Source of the DNA: an uncultured Clostridia bacterium
GTDB taxonomy: Bacteria; Bacillota; Clostridia; Christensenellales; Aristaeellaceae
Direction: 5' to 3'
Assembly: GCA_934631055.1 (NCBI GenBank)
Contig: CAKTXP010000025.1
Location: 1 to 21,013, forward strand
DNA: 21,013 nucleotides
Positions 1 to 7,043 of this stretch are shown here, piece after piece (the stretch's first letter is position 1; the number at the start of each line of letters is the position of its first letter). The position numbers and the translations under genes were made by a program. The notes beneath the pieces are model-generated. The model saw only the letters and a list, made by a program, of their open reading frames with translations. It searched no databases and had not been told where the DNA came from.

Positions 1-99
1 AACCATAGCAAGAAAGCGTCCAGCCAGTTTTTCAAAGCGCATGGCAACTCTGCGATAATCTTTGATTTTCATAAAAAAGCTCTACGCACGCGAGCAAGC
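1..99 (-). pseudogene. IS5-type transposase C-terminal remnant
   Basis: Read on the minus strand, bases 72-1 encode MKIKDYRRVAMRFEKLAGRF followed by LAMV. This matches the usual C-terminal pattern of IS5-superfamily DDE transposases (ERFF..K.FRRVATRYEKLA..FLA). Three codons upstream of the ATG is an in-frame TAG (82-84), roughly where the conserved Glu of ERFF is expected. The weakly similar stretch HKACSRA lies just beyond it, up to about base 99. The coding sequence continues off the left edge, so its 3' end is not visible. I read it as a decayed or truncated insertion element; no terminal inverted repeat can be seen here. Confidence 0.5.
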
Positions 100-120
100 T
101 TTATGCAATTTCCTATAAGG

Positions 121-164
121 AAAAAATCCCTCCATACCGCTTTTTGCGTTGGTATAGAGGGATT
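121..164 (-). terminator. Rho-independent terminator of the repeat-rich surface protein gene
   Basis: The arms aatccctccatacc (125-138) and ggtatagagggatt (151-164) form a 14-bp stem with one G-U pair around a 12-nt loop. On the minus strand the stem is followed by six T (126-121). It lies about 50 bp beyond the stop codon of the large minus-strand gene. Confidence 0.85.
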
Positions 165-216
165 ATCTATTCAACTAAGTGACATTGGGGATTATCCCCC
201 AACCGTTTTTTATTGC

Positions 217-2835
217 TCAGTCCACCGAAATCATCTGTCCGTCTGCGCCGATCTTCATCACTTCATCATCCACGCCGCCGACGACCAGCTGATCCGTTCC
301 GCTCAGACCGTACTGCTCATATGCTGCGCGCAGATCATCCACGGCGTAGGTCATGACCGCATCGCCGTTCTTATCTACCAGCGTGATGAACGCAAATTCC
401 GTGCGCTCCAGCGTGAACAGGGCATCTTCGTCGATGCGCATCGTCAACTTATCCGGTTCAACCTCGTTAACGCGCAGGGTCAGCTGCTTCTTGGAATCGC
501 CCGCCCAGCTCAGATCCTCGCGGAAGAGCGCCTGATCTTCACCGATATACAAGCGCAGGTTCAAGCTGTGATAGCCCAGATAGAGCTGCTTCACCCAATA
601 CGGGCTTCCATATACGCCGCCGACTGCACCCGCTTTGCGCTTTTCTTCCATCTCGTGGCGCTCGATCTCCTTGCGGGGAACCTCAAACTTCGGCGCTTCC
701 GGCTCAGTCTGTTCCGGTTGGCTCGGCTGCTCCGGTTCGCTCGGCTGCTCCGGTTCGCTCGGCTGCTCCGGTTCATTGTAGGAAATCTTCTGATAATCCT
801 TGACAGTTTCGTTCCCATTCTCGTCAACGGAAACCACCTGAACCAGAATGCTGTGCTTGCCTTCGCCGCCGTTGATATTCAGGTTTTCGAGCTGCTGCTT
901 AATCTGTTCGGCGGAAACTCCTTCCGGCGCCTTGACCAGCGCGATGATGTTCTCCGACGCATCTGCGGACGCGCTGGGAACGATCTCGCCGTTATTATTC
1001 AGGCTGACGCTACCGTCGTTGAGCCAGATCTCGATATTAGTTACATTGCCCGCCATGCCGATGGTTCCGTTGTTGGTGACGTTCGTTTCGCCGCCCTTTC
1101 CTTCAACGGTCATGCTGCCGACCAAGCCGTCCTTTTCGTTGGTGAAATCGGTATTTCCGTTTTCTTCCGTCGTCAGCTTCACGCCATTGGCTTCGCCGCT
1201 GTTCTCAATTTCAAGGGTTCCGCCGTTGGACGCCGAGCCGATAATCATGCCCGTGCCGGCCTTGCCCGGATCGGTCACGTCTTCCTCTTCGTCATCGACC
1301 TCTTCTGCCAGCGTATTGATGCCGAAATATCCAACACTGCCGCTGTTGCCCAGCGACACCGTCGCATCTTCGGCATCCGCATAGCCGATGAGGTCGCCGG
1401 AAATGCTGCCCCTGTTATCCGCGCTGACGGAAGAATTGCTGTCCGCTGTCACGAGGACGTTGCCGTCCACCATGCCGTTGTTGATGATGTCCAGCCTGGC
1501 GCGTTCGTCGCCGCCTTCGGCATAACCGCCAATGCCGCCATAAACGTCGCCGTCGTTGCGGACGTTCGTCGTGCCGTAGGCTTCCACGCCGATGGTGCCG
1601 GAAGAAGCGCCCTCGCTGTTGATGATATTCAGCGTCGAGCCTTCGTTAGACCAGCCGTTGATTCGCGTGATGACCTCGCCGTTGTTGGTCACGGTCGCTT
1701 CCGCGCCTTCTCGCGCGTTGACAAACTCGATCGAGTTCGCGGTTCCGTTATTGATGATGCTGGCGGTGTTGCCTTCACCCTCGACGTAAGTACCCAGATT
1801 GCCGCCCACTTCGCCATTATTGATAACCGTGGTGCTGCCGCCCGTACCGCGCTGGGTGCCGCCATCCATATTGCCGGTCACCATGCCGTTGTTGATGAGC
1901 GTCTGCTTCGCGCCCTCGTTTGCCCAGCCGCCGATGCTGCCCATCGTGCCATTATTGGTGAATTCGCGCTCCGCCGTTTCGGAGGTCACGCCGCCGAACA
2001 GGCTGCTGATTTCTCCGTCGTTCGTTCCGGTCAATTGACCATGCTGGTTACTGACTAAGGTCAATCTGCCGTTGATCTTTCCGTCCGCCGTATTTTCAAA
2101 ACTTGCGGCAGCATCTTTCATCTCGCAATGCGTCTGAATATTGGCTTGGATTTCCGCCGAATCGATCTTGCCGCTGTTGATAATACTGGCGTTTCCGCCG
2201 TCAACCGCGCCCACCAGCAGCTTATCTTCGATCGAGCCGCTGTTGCTGATGGTCAGTTCGGAATCTTCATACATGGCAACCGCGCTCATCGAATCAACTA
2301 TGCCGATATTCGTGATTTCGGCGGTGCTTCCGCTCTGTGCGCAGCCGTACAGCGTACCCAGTACCGTGCCTTCGTTCGTGGTGCTCATCGAGCTTCCATT
2401 CAGCGCCTCGGCACGGACATCGCCATTGACCGTTCCCGCCAGCGTCAGATTGATCTCGACACCCTCACCGTTCGCGGCTGCGTTGATGCCTTCAGAAACC
2501 GTCGTATTTTCATCCAGATGGATGTTATAGTTTCCCTTGATGCCTACGTCGATCTGAACGCGCGTCATTTCGACCTTTTTGAAAATGATGTTAAGGATAC
2601 CGTCGAGTTTTAAATCACCGCGGTAGCTGCTGATGCCGACCTCGTCATCGATAGAGCCGCCGGTAATGGTGACGGTATCGCCGTCCACCGTCGCGTTCGT
2701 TACGCCGTCGCTGTAAGATTTGCTCGTCTTGATATTCTGTACGATCTTGCCCCATGTCGCTGCGCTCGCCGAAACCGGCTGCAAGAGAACCAGCGTAGAA
2801 AGCGTGATCGCCAGGGTCTTTTTGAATTTGTACAC
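217..2835 (-). CDS. Secreted repeat-rich (predicted beta-solenoid) surface protein
   Basis: Unrecognised 872-aa protein, most likely exported. Starting at GTG (2833-2835), it opens with a Sec signal peptide: KFKK, a hydrophobic run LAITLSTLVLLQPV, then SASA before ATWGK. A GGGGAGG ribosome site lies 8 nt upstream. An in-frame ATG at 2901 is rejected because it falls inside the promoter. Residues ~45-680 are degenerate repeats of about 20-35 aa rich in NNG/NSG turns (patterns such as TVINNGEVGGNL and ASIINNGTANSI), typical of a right-handed beta-solenoid like those in adhesins and autotransporter passengers. Residues ~687-711 are a linker of three EPEQPS units. A final ~160-aa unrecognised domain contains YWVKQLYLGYHSLNLRLYIG. 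No LPXTG, SLH or choline-binding motif is visible, so anchoring is unknown. It is monocistronic. Adhesion is a guess from architecture only. Confidence 0.75.
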   Translation of the reverse strand: MYKFKKTLAITLSTLVLLQPVSASAATWGKIVQNIKTSKSYSDGVTNATVDGDTVTITGGSIDDEVGISSYRGDLKLDGILNIIFKKVEMTRVQIDVGIKGNYNIHLDENTTVSEGINAAANGEGVEINLTLAGTVNGDVRAEALNGSSMSTTNEGTVLGTLYGCAQSGSTAEITNIGIVDSMSAVAMYEDSELTISNSGSIEDKLLVGAVDGGNASIINSGKIDSAEIQANIQTHCEMKDAAASFENTADGKINGRLTLVSNQHGQLTGTNDGEISSLFGGVTSETAEREFTNNGTMGSIGGWANEGAKQTLINNGMVTGNMDGGTQRGTGGSTTVINNGEVGGNLGTYVEGEGNTASIINNGTANSIEFVNAREGAEATVTNNGEVITRINGWSNEGSTLNIINSEGASSGTIGVEAYGTTNVRNDGDVYGGIGGYAEGGDERARLDIINNGMVDGNVLVTADSNSSVSADNRGSISGDLIGYADAEDATVSLGNSGSVGYFGINTLAEEVDDEEEDVTDPGKAGTGMIIGSASNGGTLEIENSGEANGVKLTTEENGNTDFTNEKDGLVGSMTVEGKGGETNVTNNGTIGMAGNVTNIEIWLNDGSVSLNNNGEIVPSASADASENIIALVKAPEGVSAEQIKQQLENLNINGGEGKHSILVQVVSVDENGNETVKDYQKISYNEPEQPSEPEQPSEPEQPSQPEQTEPEAPKFEVPRKEIERHEMEEKRKAGAVGGVYGSPYWVKQLYLGYHSLNLRLYIGEDQALFREDLSWAGDSKKQLTLRVNEVEPDKLTMRIDEDALFTLERTEFAFITLVDKNGDAVMTYAVDDLRAAYEQYGLSGTDQLVVGGVDDEVMKIGADGQMISVD
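703..774 (-). repeat. 18-bp tandem repeat encoding the EPEQPS linker
   Basis: The unit ggctgctccggttcgctc occurs in three nearly identical head-to-tail copies, plus diverged flanking copies. Each unit encodes EPEQPS in the linker between the solenoid and the C-terminal domain. Near-perfect identity at the DNA level suggests recent expansion or slippage, so copy number may vary between strains. Confidence 0.8.
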
Positions 2836-2871
2836 CCAAAGAACCTCCCCTTCGACAATTTCTGCATCTCT

Positions 2872-2901
2872 ATTGTAGTTCTGCCGTCGAAAGCGTGTCA
2901 A
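2872..2901 (-). promoter_or_regulatory. SigA-type promoter of the repeat-rich surface protein gene
   Basis: On the minus strand TTGACA (2901-2896) and TACAAT (2877-2872) are separated by 18 bp. The -10 box ends about 36 bp before the GTG start. A perfect -35 box here also argues against translation starting at the ATG at 2901. Confidence 0.75.
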
Positions 2902-3033
2902 TAACGTTTCGTGCGTTATTTGAGCATTTTTGATTTTTTCTATGGTAACATTTAAGCATATTGCACAAATATGCTTCTGTCATCATCTCTTTTCGAAGGC
3001 TGAGCAAGCCGTCTTTCCGTTTTATATGCACAC

Positions 3034-3069
3034 AAAAAACGCCCTTTCCGAAGTGAATCGGAAAGGGCG
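3034..3069 (-). terminator. Rho-independent terminator after the lyase gene
   Basis: The arms cgccctttccg (3040-3050) and cggaaagggcg (3059-3069) form a perfect 11-bp stem with an 8-nt loop. It is followed on the minus strand by six T (3039-3034), 19 bp past the stop codon of the DapA-family gene. Confidence 0.9.
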
Positions 3070-3087
3070 CAAGGATATTTCCGAATC

Positions 3088-3978
3088 TTACATGTTCTCC
3101 GCAACGACGCGCTCGATATACGCCTTCTGCTCGTCGGTCAGCGTCGGGAACGGCTTGCGGCATGCGCCGCAGTCCACGCCCTGCGTCTTGAGAATATGCT
3201 TGATGGATGGGAACAGCGAACAGGAGACGAGCGCCTCCATAACGTTGTTCGCGCGAACCTGAAGCGCATGCGCGCGCGGCAGGTCGAGCCTGCTGTACGC
3301 GTCCTCGATCTGCGTGAACAGCGGCAGGGTGAAGTTGAAGGTCGAACCAATCGCGCCGTCTGCGCCGAGGATGCGCGCGCCAATATAGACCTCGTCAAAG
3401 CCGCCGTAGATGACCAGTTCCGGGTTCAGATTGCGGATACGCTCCATCTGATACAGGTTCAGGCTGGTCTGCTTCACGCCCGCAATCGTTCCGTCGGTCA
3501 GCATGCCGCGGATATGCGGGTCGTTGATATCCAGCTCGACGCCGGTGTTGCCCGGAAAATTATACAGGAACAGCGGCAGATCGACGGCTTCGCGCAGCGT
3601 ATGGTAATACTCAGCGATCGCTTTCATGCCGAATTTGTAGTAATACGGCACGGTAGAAATCATCGCGTCATAACCCAGCTCCTTCGCGGTCTTTGCGTAA
3701 GCGACGGCTTCCTCCGTCGAAATCGCGGCGACGGACGCAATGAGGTGCGTCTTTGCGCGGTCATGATACGCGCTGGCGGCGGCAAGCCCCTCTTCGCGCT
3801 CGGCATGGCTGAGCAGCGGGCATTCCGCGCTGCTTCCGCCGATAAGGAAGCCGTTCGCGCCCTCGGCGATGGTCTTATCCATCAGCTTGTGCAGCGCGGA
3901 CGCGCTGAACTTGCCCTGCTCATCAAACGGTGTGACGGCGGCGACAAAAAATCCGCCCATATCCTGCATTTTCTTCAT
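3088..3978 (-). CDS. nanA: DapA-family aldolase, probable N-acetylneuraminate lyase
   Basis: A 296-aa class I aldolase of the dihydrodipicolinate synthase/N-acetylneuraminate lyase family (TIM barrel, cytoplasmic). Visible residues are the substrate carboxylate loop GGSSAE (47-52), Tyr139 in YNFPGNTG and the Schiff-base Lys169 in GVKQTS. The spacing matches E. coli NanA (Tyr137, Lys165). The stretch YGGFDEVYIGARILGADGAI and the C-terminal DCGACRKPFPTLT resemble clostridial sialic acid lyases more than DapA. The expected reaction is cleavage of N-acetylneuraminate to N-acetylmannosamine and pyruvate. The start is the ATG at 3978, which has AAAGGGGAA 7 nt upstream; a longer frame to 4068 has no site. 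It lies 96 bp downstream of the HAD gene on the same strand, possibly cotranscribed. No nanE, nanK or transporter is nearby, so another pyruvate aldolase of this family is possible. Confidence 0.75.
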   Translation of the reverse strand: MKKMQDMGGFFVAAVTPFDEQGKFSASALHKLMDKTIAEGANGFLIGGSSAECPLLSHAEREEGLAAASAYHDRAKTHLIASVAAISTEEAVAYAKTAKELGYDAMISTVPYYYKFGMKAIAEYYHTLREAVDLPLFLYNFPGNTGVELDINDPHIRGMLTDGTIAGVKQTSLNLYQMERIRNLNPELVIYGGFDEVYIGARILGADGAIGSTFNFTLPLFTQIEDAYSRLDLPRAHALQVRANNVMEALVSCSLFPSIKHILKTQGVDCGACRKPFPTLTDEQKAYIERVVAENM

Positions 3979-4074
3979 ATGCGATTCCCCTTTGACTTGT
4001 CTATGTAAATCTTTTTGAACGCTATCCACCCTGTGCGCAGAACTGCCGACACACAGGAAATCCTGCATCCGGCA

Positions 4075-4650
4075 TCACGCCGGTCTAAACGGCGAAAGCT
4101 CGCCATGCGTCACGATATAGCCTTCTTCGGCGCAAGCCAGCAGCGGACCATCCGCCTTGGCGTCGTCCGTGTACATGGCGCGGATATCAAACGTGCCGAC
4201 TGCTTCCCTGATGCGGCGCAGTTTCTCCTCGCCCTTGCAGTTTTTGCCGATGAGCTTTCCGGTCTTTGCGTCGCACCGTGTGCCGATAAGCGTTTGAACG
4301 CCTAAGAGCTTTGCGGCATATTGCAGCTCGAATTCCGGCGATGCGGACGCGATGACGATGGGCAGATCGCGCGGGCGGGTTTCAAACCACTTGCCGAGTT
4401 TGGCTTTCGTCCGCCCGTCCTGCCAGAACAGCGCGGCTTCCTCTTCCAAGCTGAATCGTTTCGCCATCTCGCCGAACAGCACGCTTTTGAACTGCGTCAA
4501 ACCCCTGCTTTGAATCATCGCCGCCGCCACAATCAGCCGCGGAAGCCCTGCGATGACGCCGGGATGGCGGCGCAGGCAGAAGAGCGCGAAATCCACCGTA
4601 GAATCCCCGTCGTAGATCGTTCCGTCAAAGTCATACACGTCGATACGCAT
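4075..4650 (-). CDS. HAD-IB family phosphatase (SerB-like)
   Basis: A 191-aa cytoplasmic hydrolase of the haloacid dehalogenase superfamily, subfamily IB. Motif I is DFDGT (nucleophile Asp7, acid/base Asp9), motif II is the Ser in IASAS (~102), motif III is probably Lys139 in NCKGEE, and motif IV is TDDAKAD (Asp162/163 and Asp167). A helical C1 cap lies between motifs I and II. The substrate cannot be read; relatives act on phosphoserine or small phosphomonoesters. The start is the ATG at 4650, with GGAGG 6 nt upstream. Reading farther upstream would run into the promoter and an intergenic repeat. With the lyase gene 96 bp downstream, a sugar-phosphate role is possible but is inference. Confidence 0.8.
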   Translation of the reverse strand: MRIDVYDFDGTIYDGDSTVDFALFCLRRHPGVIAGLPRLIVAAAMIQSRGLTQFKSVLFGEMAKRFSLEEEAALFWQDGRTKAKLGKWFETRPRDLPIVIASASPEFELQYAAKLLGVQTLIGTRCDAKTGKLIGKNCKGEEKLRRIREAVGTFDIRAMYTDDAKADGPLLACAEEGYIVTHGELSPFRPA

Positions 4651-4677
4651 AAGATCCTCCGTCCATCTTTTACGGAT

Positions 4678-4686
4678 AGTATACCA
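4678..4686 (-). promoter_or_regulatory. Extended -10 promoter for the HAD phosphatase gene
   Basis: On the minus strand TGGTATACT (4686-4678) is a TGn-extended -10 element, 27 bp before the ATG. No good -35 box is seen 17 bp upstream (only a T-rich hexamer), which fits an extended -10 promoter. Confidence 0.5.
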
Positions 4687-4737
4687 TTTTTTGTGTGAAA
4701 AGAAAAGCGGGAGATGTTGGGGAGATACGGGAGGAAC

Positions 4738-4850
4738 GATTGGGGCTTTGCCCCAAACATCCGGGAAACTCGCATAGAAACGCAAGCGTTTTTTGCGATT
4801 TCCGATTTCCATCACGCTGAATCCCGCACAGCGGGCGCGTGATTCCAATC
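4738..4850 (-). repeat. Dispersed palindromic repeat, module A, copy 1
   Basis: Read on the minus strand this matches 20851-20942 over most of its length and 20966-21013 over its start. Landmarks are GATTGGAATCACGCGCCCGC, a TCACGC...GCGTGA stem enclosing CCCGC-TGT-GCGGG, GGAAATCGGAAATCG and TTGCGTTTCTA. It ends with a tggggc-ttt-gcccca hairpin (4741-4753), which recurs at 19302-19318. It lies between the divergent HAD and deoD promoters and encodes no plausible protein. Confidence 0.85.
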
Positions 4851-4905
4851 CCACCAAGAACCTGAGGTTCTTGGATTTCCCACTCCGCTATCGCTTCGCG
4901 ATAGC
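4851..4905 (+). repeat. Dispersed palindromic repeat, module B, copy 1
   Basis: Two adjacent hairpins: ccaagaacc-tga-ggttcttgg (4854-4874), then gctatcgc-ttc-gcgatagc (4887-4905). The segment is nearly identical to 19322-19376. The only notable change is the loop of the second hairpin, ttc here and gaa there, which is what an inverted hairpin would give. Confidence 0.85.
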
Positions 4906-4929
4906 GGAGAGGGGGGAAAGCACAACCTT

Positions 4930-5200
4930 CTCTCAAACTCCGGGCAGCAGACCAAAGGTCGTCCTGCCCGTTCTCCCCAGCCTTCCCCTTTGGGGAAGGT
5001 GGCGCCCGCAGGCGCCGGATGAGGTTCCCCCGAACGCGCCCCGCAGGGCGGTTAGTTCGGGTCGTAACCCCCGTTCCCGGGTGCAGGGTGTCCCTGCTTG
5101 TTTCAATGGGGGGTGATGGGGTTCTTAGGGGATTTAGGGGAGAAATCAGAATCTCCCCCTAATCCCCTAAGCCCGCAGAGCGCGTCCCCCCGTCTCGCAT
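4930..5200. repeat. Chain of intergenic palindromes
   Basis: At least six hairpins follow one another: cgggcag...ctgcccg around gacc-aaa-ggtc (4942-4971), ccttcccc-ttt-ggggaagg, ggcgcc-cgca-ggcgcc, cgccc-c-gcagggcg inside cgaac...gttcg, gcaggg-tgt-ccctgc, and a ~19-bp stem at 5125-5143/5152-5170 with an 8-nt loop. The stretch ggaaggtggcgcccgcaggc followed by gccggatgagg resembles an intergenic repeat common in clostridial genomes (from memory). No gene is supported between 4651 and 5310. Confidence 0.7.
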
Positions 5201-5236
5201 TCCCCCTTTATGTTTTCCTGTTTCAAAAGATAATAG

Positions 5237-5265
5237 TTGGCTTTTTCTCCCTAAACCGCTATAAT
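5237..5265 (+). promoter_or_regulatory. SigA-type promoter of deoD
   Basis: TTGGCT (5237-5242) and TATAAT (5260-5265) are separated by exactly 17 bp. The -10 box ends 45 bp before the deoD ATG and lies downstream of the repeat block. Confidence 0.75.
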
Positions 5266-5310
5266 GGAATCATCCATATCGAATTCAAGCAAGGAAAGGG
5301 GCTTTTTATC

Positions 5311-6024
5311 ATGGCAAACCCGAATATTCCTACTCCCCATATCACCGCAAAAGAGGGTGATTTCGCCCGTACCGTGCTGATGCCCGGCGACCCGCTGCGC
5401 AGCAAGTTCATCGCGGAAACCTATCTCGAAAACGCGGTGCTGGTCAATGACACGCGTGGCGTGCAGGGCTATACCGGTCTGTATAAGGGCAAGCGCGTTT
5501 CCGTCATGGCTTCCGGCATGGGCATCCCCTCGATGGGCATCTATTCCTATGAGCTGTTCAACTATTACGGGGTGGAAAACATCATCCGCGTCGGCACGGC
5601 AGGCGGCATGGGCGACAACGTCAAAGTCCGCGATATCGTGCTGGGCATGACCGCCTATACCAACTCCAACTTCGGCCGTCAGTATGGTTTCGACGGCAAC
5701 GTTGCGCCCTGCTGCTCGTTCAAGCTGCTGGAGCAGGCGGTTGCCGCCTCCCGCGAAATGGGCATCGAGCCGACTGTCGGTGCGCTGTATTCCTCGGATA
5801 TCTTCTATGATGAGTCCCGCATGTCCGCGCCGCTCAGAAAGCTCGGCGTGCTGGCGGTCGAAATGGAATCCGCCGCGCTGTATCTGAACGCGGCGCGTGC
5901 GGGCAAGAATGCGCTCGCCATCTGCACCATCTCCGACCATGTCGTAACGGGCGAATCGCTGGACGCCGAAGCACGCCAGAATTCCTTCACCCAGATGATG
6001 GAGATCGCGCTGACCATCGCCTGA
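5311..6024 (+). CDS. deoD: Purine nucleoside phosphorylase DeoD
   Basis: A 237-aa trimer-forming type (NP-I family) purine nucleoside phosphorylase. It splits purine (deoxy)ribonucleosides with phosphate into base and (deoxy)ribose-1-phosphate in the cytoplasm. It aligns along its length with E. coli DeoD (239 aa). Visible are His10 (contributed to the neighbouring subunit's active site), the phosphate loop GDPLR (26-30), SGMGIPS (68-74), GTAGGM (95-100), VEMESAALY (183-191, ribose binding) and catalytic Asp209 in SDHVVTG. The start is the ATG at 5311, preceded by AAGGAAAGGGG at ~11 nt; the open frame upstream runs into repeats and the promoter. It is the first gene of a probable two-gene unit with the M55 peptidase 75 bp downstream. 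Confidence 0.93.
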   Translation: MANPNIPTPHITAKEGDFARTVLMPGDPLRSKFIAETYLENAVLVNDTRGVQGYTGLYKGKRVSVMASGMGIPSMGIYSYELFNYYGVENIIRVGTAGGMGDNVKVRDIVLGMTAYTNSNFGRQYGFDGNVAPCCSFKLLEQAVAASREMGIEPTVGALYSSDIFYDESRMSAPLRKLGVLAVEMESAALYLNAARAGKNALAICTISDHVVTGESLDAEARQNSFTQMMEIALTIA

Positions 6025-6099
6025 GATTGGCTTCAACCGCCGCGAAGATCAATCTTCGCAGGCGCATCCATCTTTCATCAGGAAAGGGCTTGATTTTTC

Positions 6100-6912
6100 A
6101 TGCTGAACCGCATTTTTCTCTCTGCCGATATTGAAGGCACCTGCGGCATCGCCCACTGGAACGAAACCGAGCTGGGCAAGCCGGATTATGAGCCGTTCCG
6201 CCGCCAGATGACCCGAGAGGTCGCCGCCGCCTGTGAAGGCGCTTTCGCCGCGGGCTGTGAAGACCTGCTCATCAAGGACGCGCACGACAGCGCGCGCAAC
6301 CTGATTCCCTCCGAGCTTCCCGAACGCGTGAGCATCTTCCGCGGCTGGGGCAGCGATATTCATTCCATGATGTCCGGCATCGACGCCAGCTTCACCGGCG
6401 CGATCTTCACCGGCTACCATTCTTCCTCCAATACGGACGCCAACCCGCTTTCCCATACGATGAATCTGGATAACGTTTCCATCCGCATCAACGGCATTCA
6501 GGCAAGCGAGCTGGTCATCAACACCTTCGCAGCGGCGCTGTACGACGTCCCCGTGCTGATGGTCACAGGCGATCTGGGCGTCTGCGAACAGGCAAAGCGG
6601 CTCTGTCCGGCAATCTATACCGTTCCGGTCAGCCGCGGCTGCGGCAACGGCTCGATCTCCATCCATCCCGCCGAAGCCGTTAAGCGCATCCGCGAAAAGG
6701 CTGAGCTTGCCGTCGCCGATGGCATTGCGCATCCGGAGAAATTCACGGTCGCCCTGCCGAACAACTTTGACGTCGAAGTGGAATTCGTGAAGCACAACCG
6801 CGCGCGCCGCGCCAGCTTCTATCCGGGCGTCAAACAGACGGGGCCGCGCACTGTACGGTTCTCCTCGGACGCGTATTTCGACGTTCTGCGGTTCTTTATG
6901 TTCTGCCTGTAA
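6100..6912 (+). CDS. M55 family D-aminopeptidase (DppA-like)
   Basis: A 270-aa zinc peptidase of MEROPS family M55, related to Bacillus subtilis DppA, which releases N-terminal D-amino acids from short peptides. The signature SADIEGTCG places Asp10 and Glu12, with His62 in KDAHDSARN, His107 in GYHSSS and Glu137 in ASELVI. Their spacing matches the five zinc ligands of DppA (Asp8, Glu10, His60, His104, Glu133). PLSHTMN (116-122) is also family-like. The Cys proposed as nucleophile in DppA (Cys115) has no counterpart here; residues 108-136 contain no Cys. No signal peptide is seen, so it is probably cytoplasmic. GGAAAGGG lies about 10 nt before the ATG. It follows deoD by 75 bp and ends at a terminator. 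A role in recycling D-amino-acid peptides from peptidoglycan is inference. Confidence 0.85.
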   Translation: MLNRIFLSADIEGTCGIAHWNETELGKPDYEPFRRQMTREVAAACEGAFAAGCEDLLIKDAHDSARNLIPSELPERVSIFRGWGSDIHSMMSGIDASFTGAIFTGYHSSSNTDANPLSHTMNLDNVSIRINGIQASELVINTFAAALYDVPVLMVTGDLGVCEQAKRLCPAIYTVPVSRGCGNGSISIHPAEAVKRIREKAELAVADGIAHPEKFTVALPNNFDVEVEFVKHNRARRASFYPGVKQTGPRTVRFSSDAYFDVLRFFMFCL

Positions 6913-6990
6913 TAAGCCTGCGCTTATTTTGACAGGGTTTCATAAAAATCAGATTTCTGTACACAGGTTCCGCTTTTTCTCGCCCATGAA

Positions 6991-7043
6991 AAGAAGTCGC
7001 CCTCCCCTCCAGTTTTCGGAGAAAGGCGACTTCTTCTTTTTTT
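6991..7043. terminator. Bidirectional terminator between the M55 peptidase and exonuclease genes
   Basis: The arms aagaagtcgcc (6991-7001) and ggcgacttctt (7025-7035) form an 11-bp stem with a 23-nt loop. The plus strand continues as cttttttt, a good terminator for the deoD-M55 unit. On the minus strand the stem is followed by TTTTC, so it can also end the convergent exonuclease transcript, whose stop codon overlaps the T-run. Confidence 0.85.

Noticed and set aside
103..2058. Open frame of 651 codons on the plus strand
   Set aside because: It is antisense to the repeat-rich secreted protein, has no ribosome site, and its low-complexity Arg/Leu/Phe-rich product mirrors the repeats on the other strand.
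4651..4857. N-terminal extension of the HAD phosphatase (69 extra codons)
   Set aside because: It would translate the promoter and module A repeat; the internal ATG at 4650 has a proper GGAGG site and begins the conserved fold directly.
5098..5310. N-terminal extension of DeoD (71 extra codons)
   Set aside because: It covers the palindrome chain and promoter; DeoD homologues begin at the MANPNIPTPHI position.
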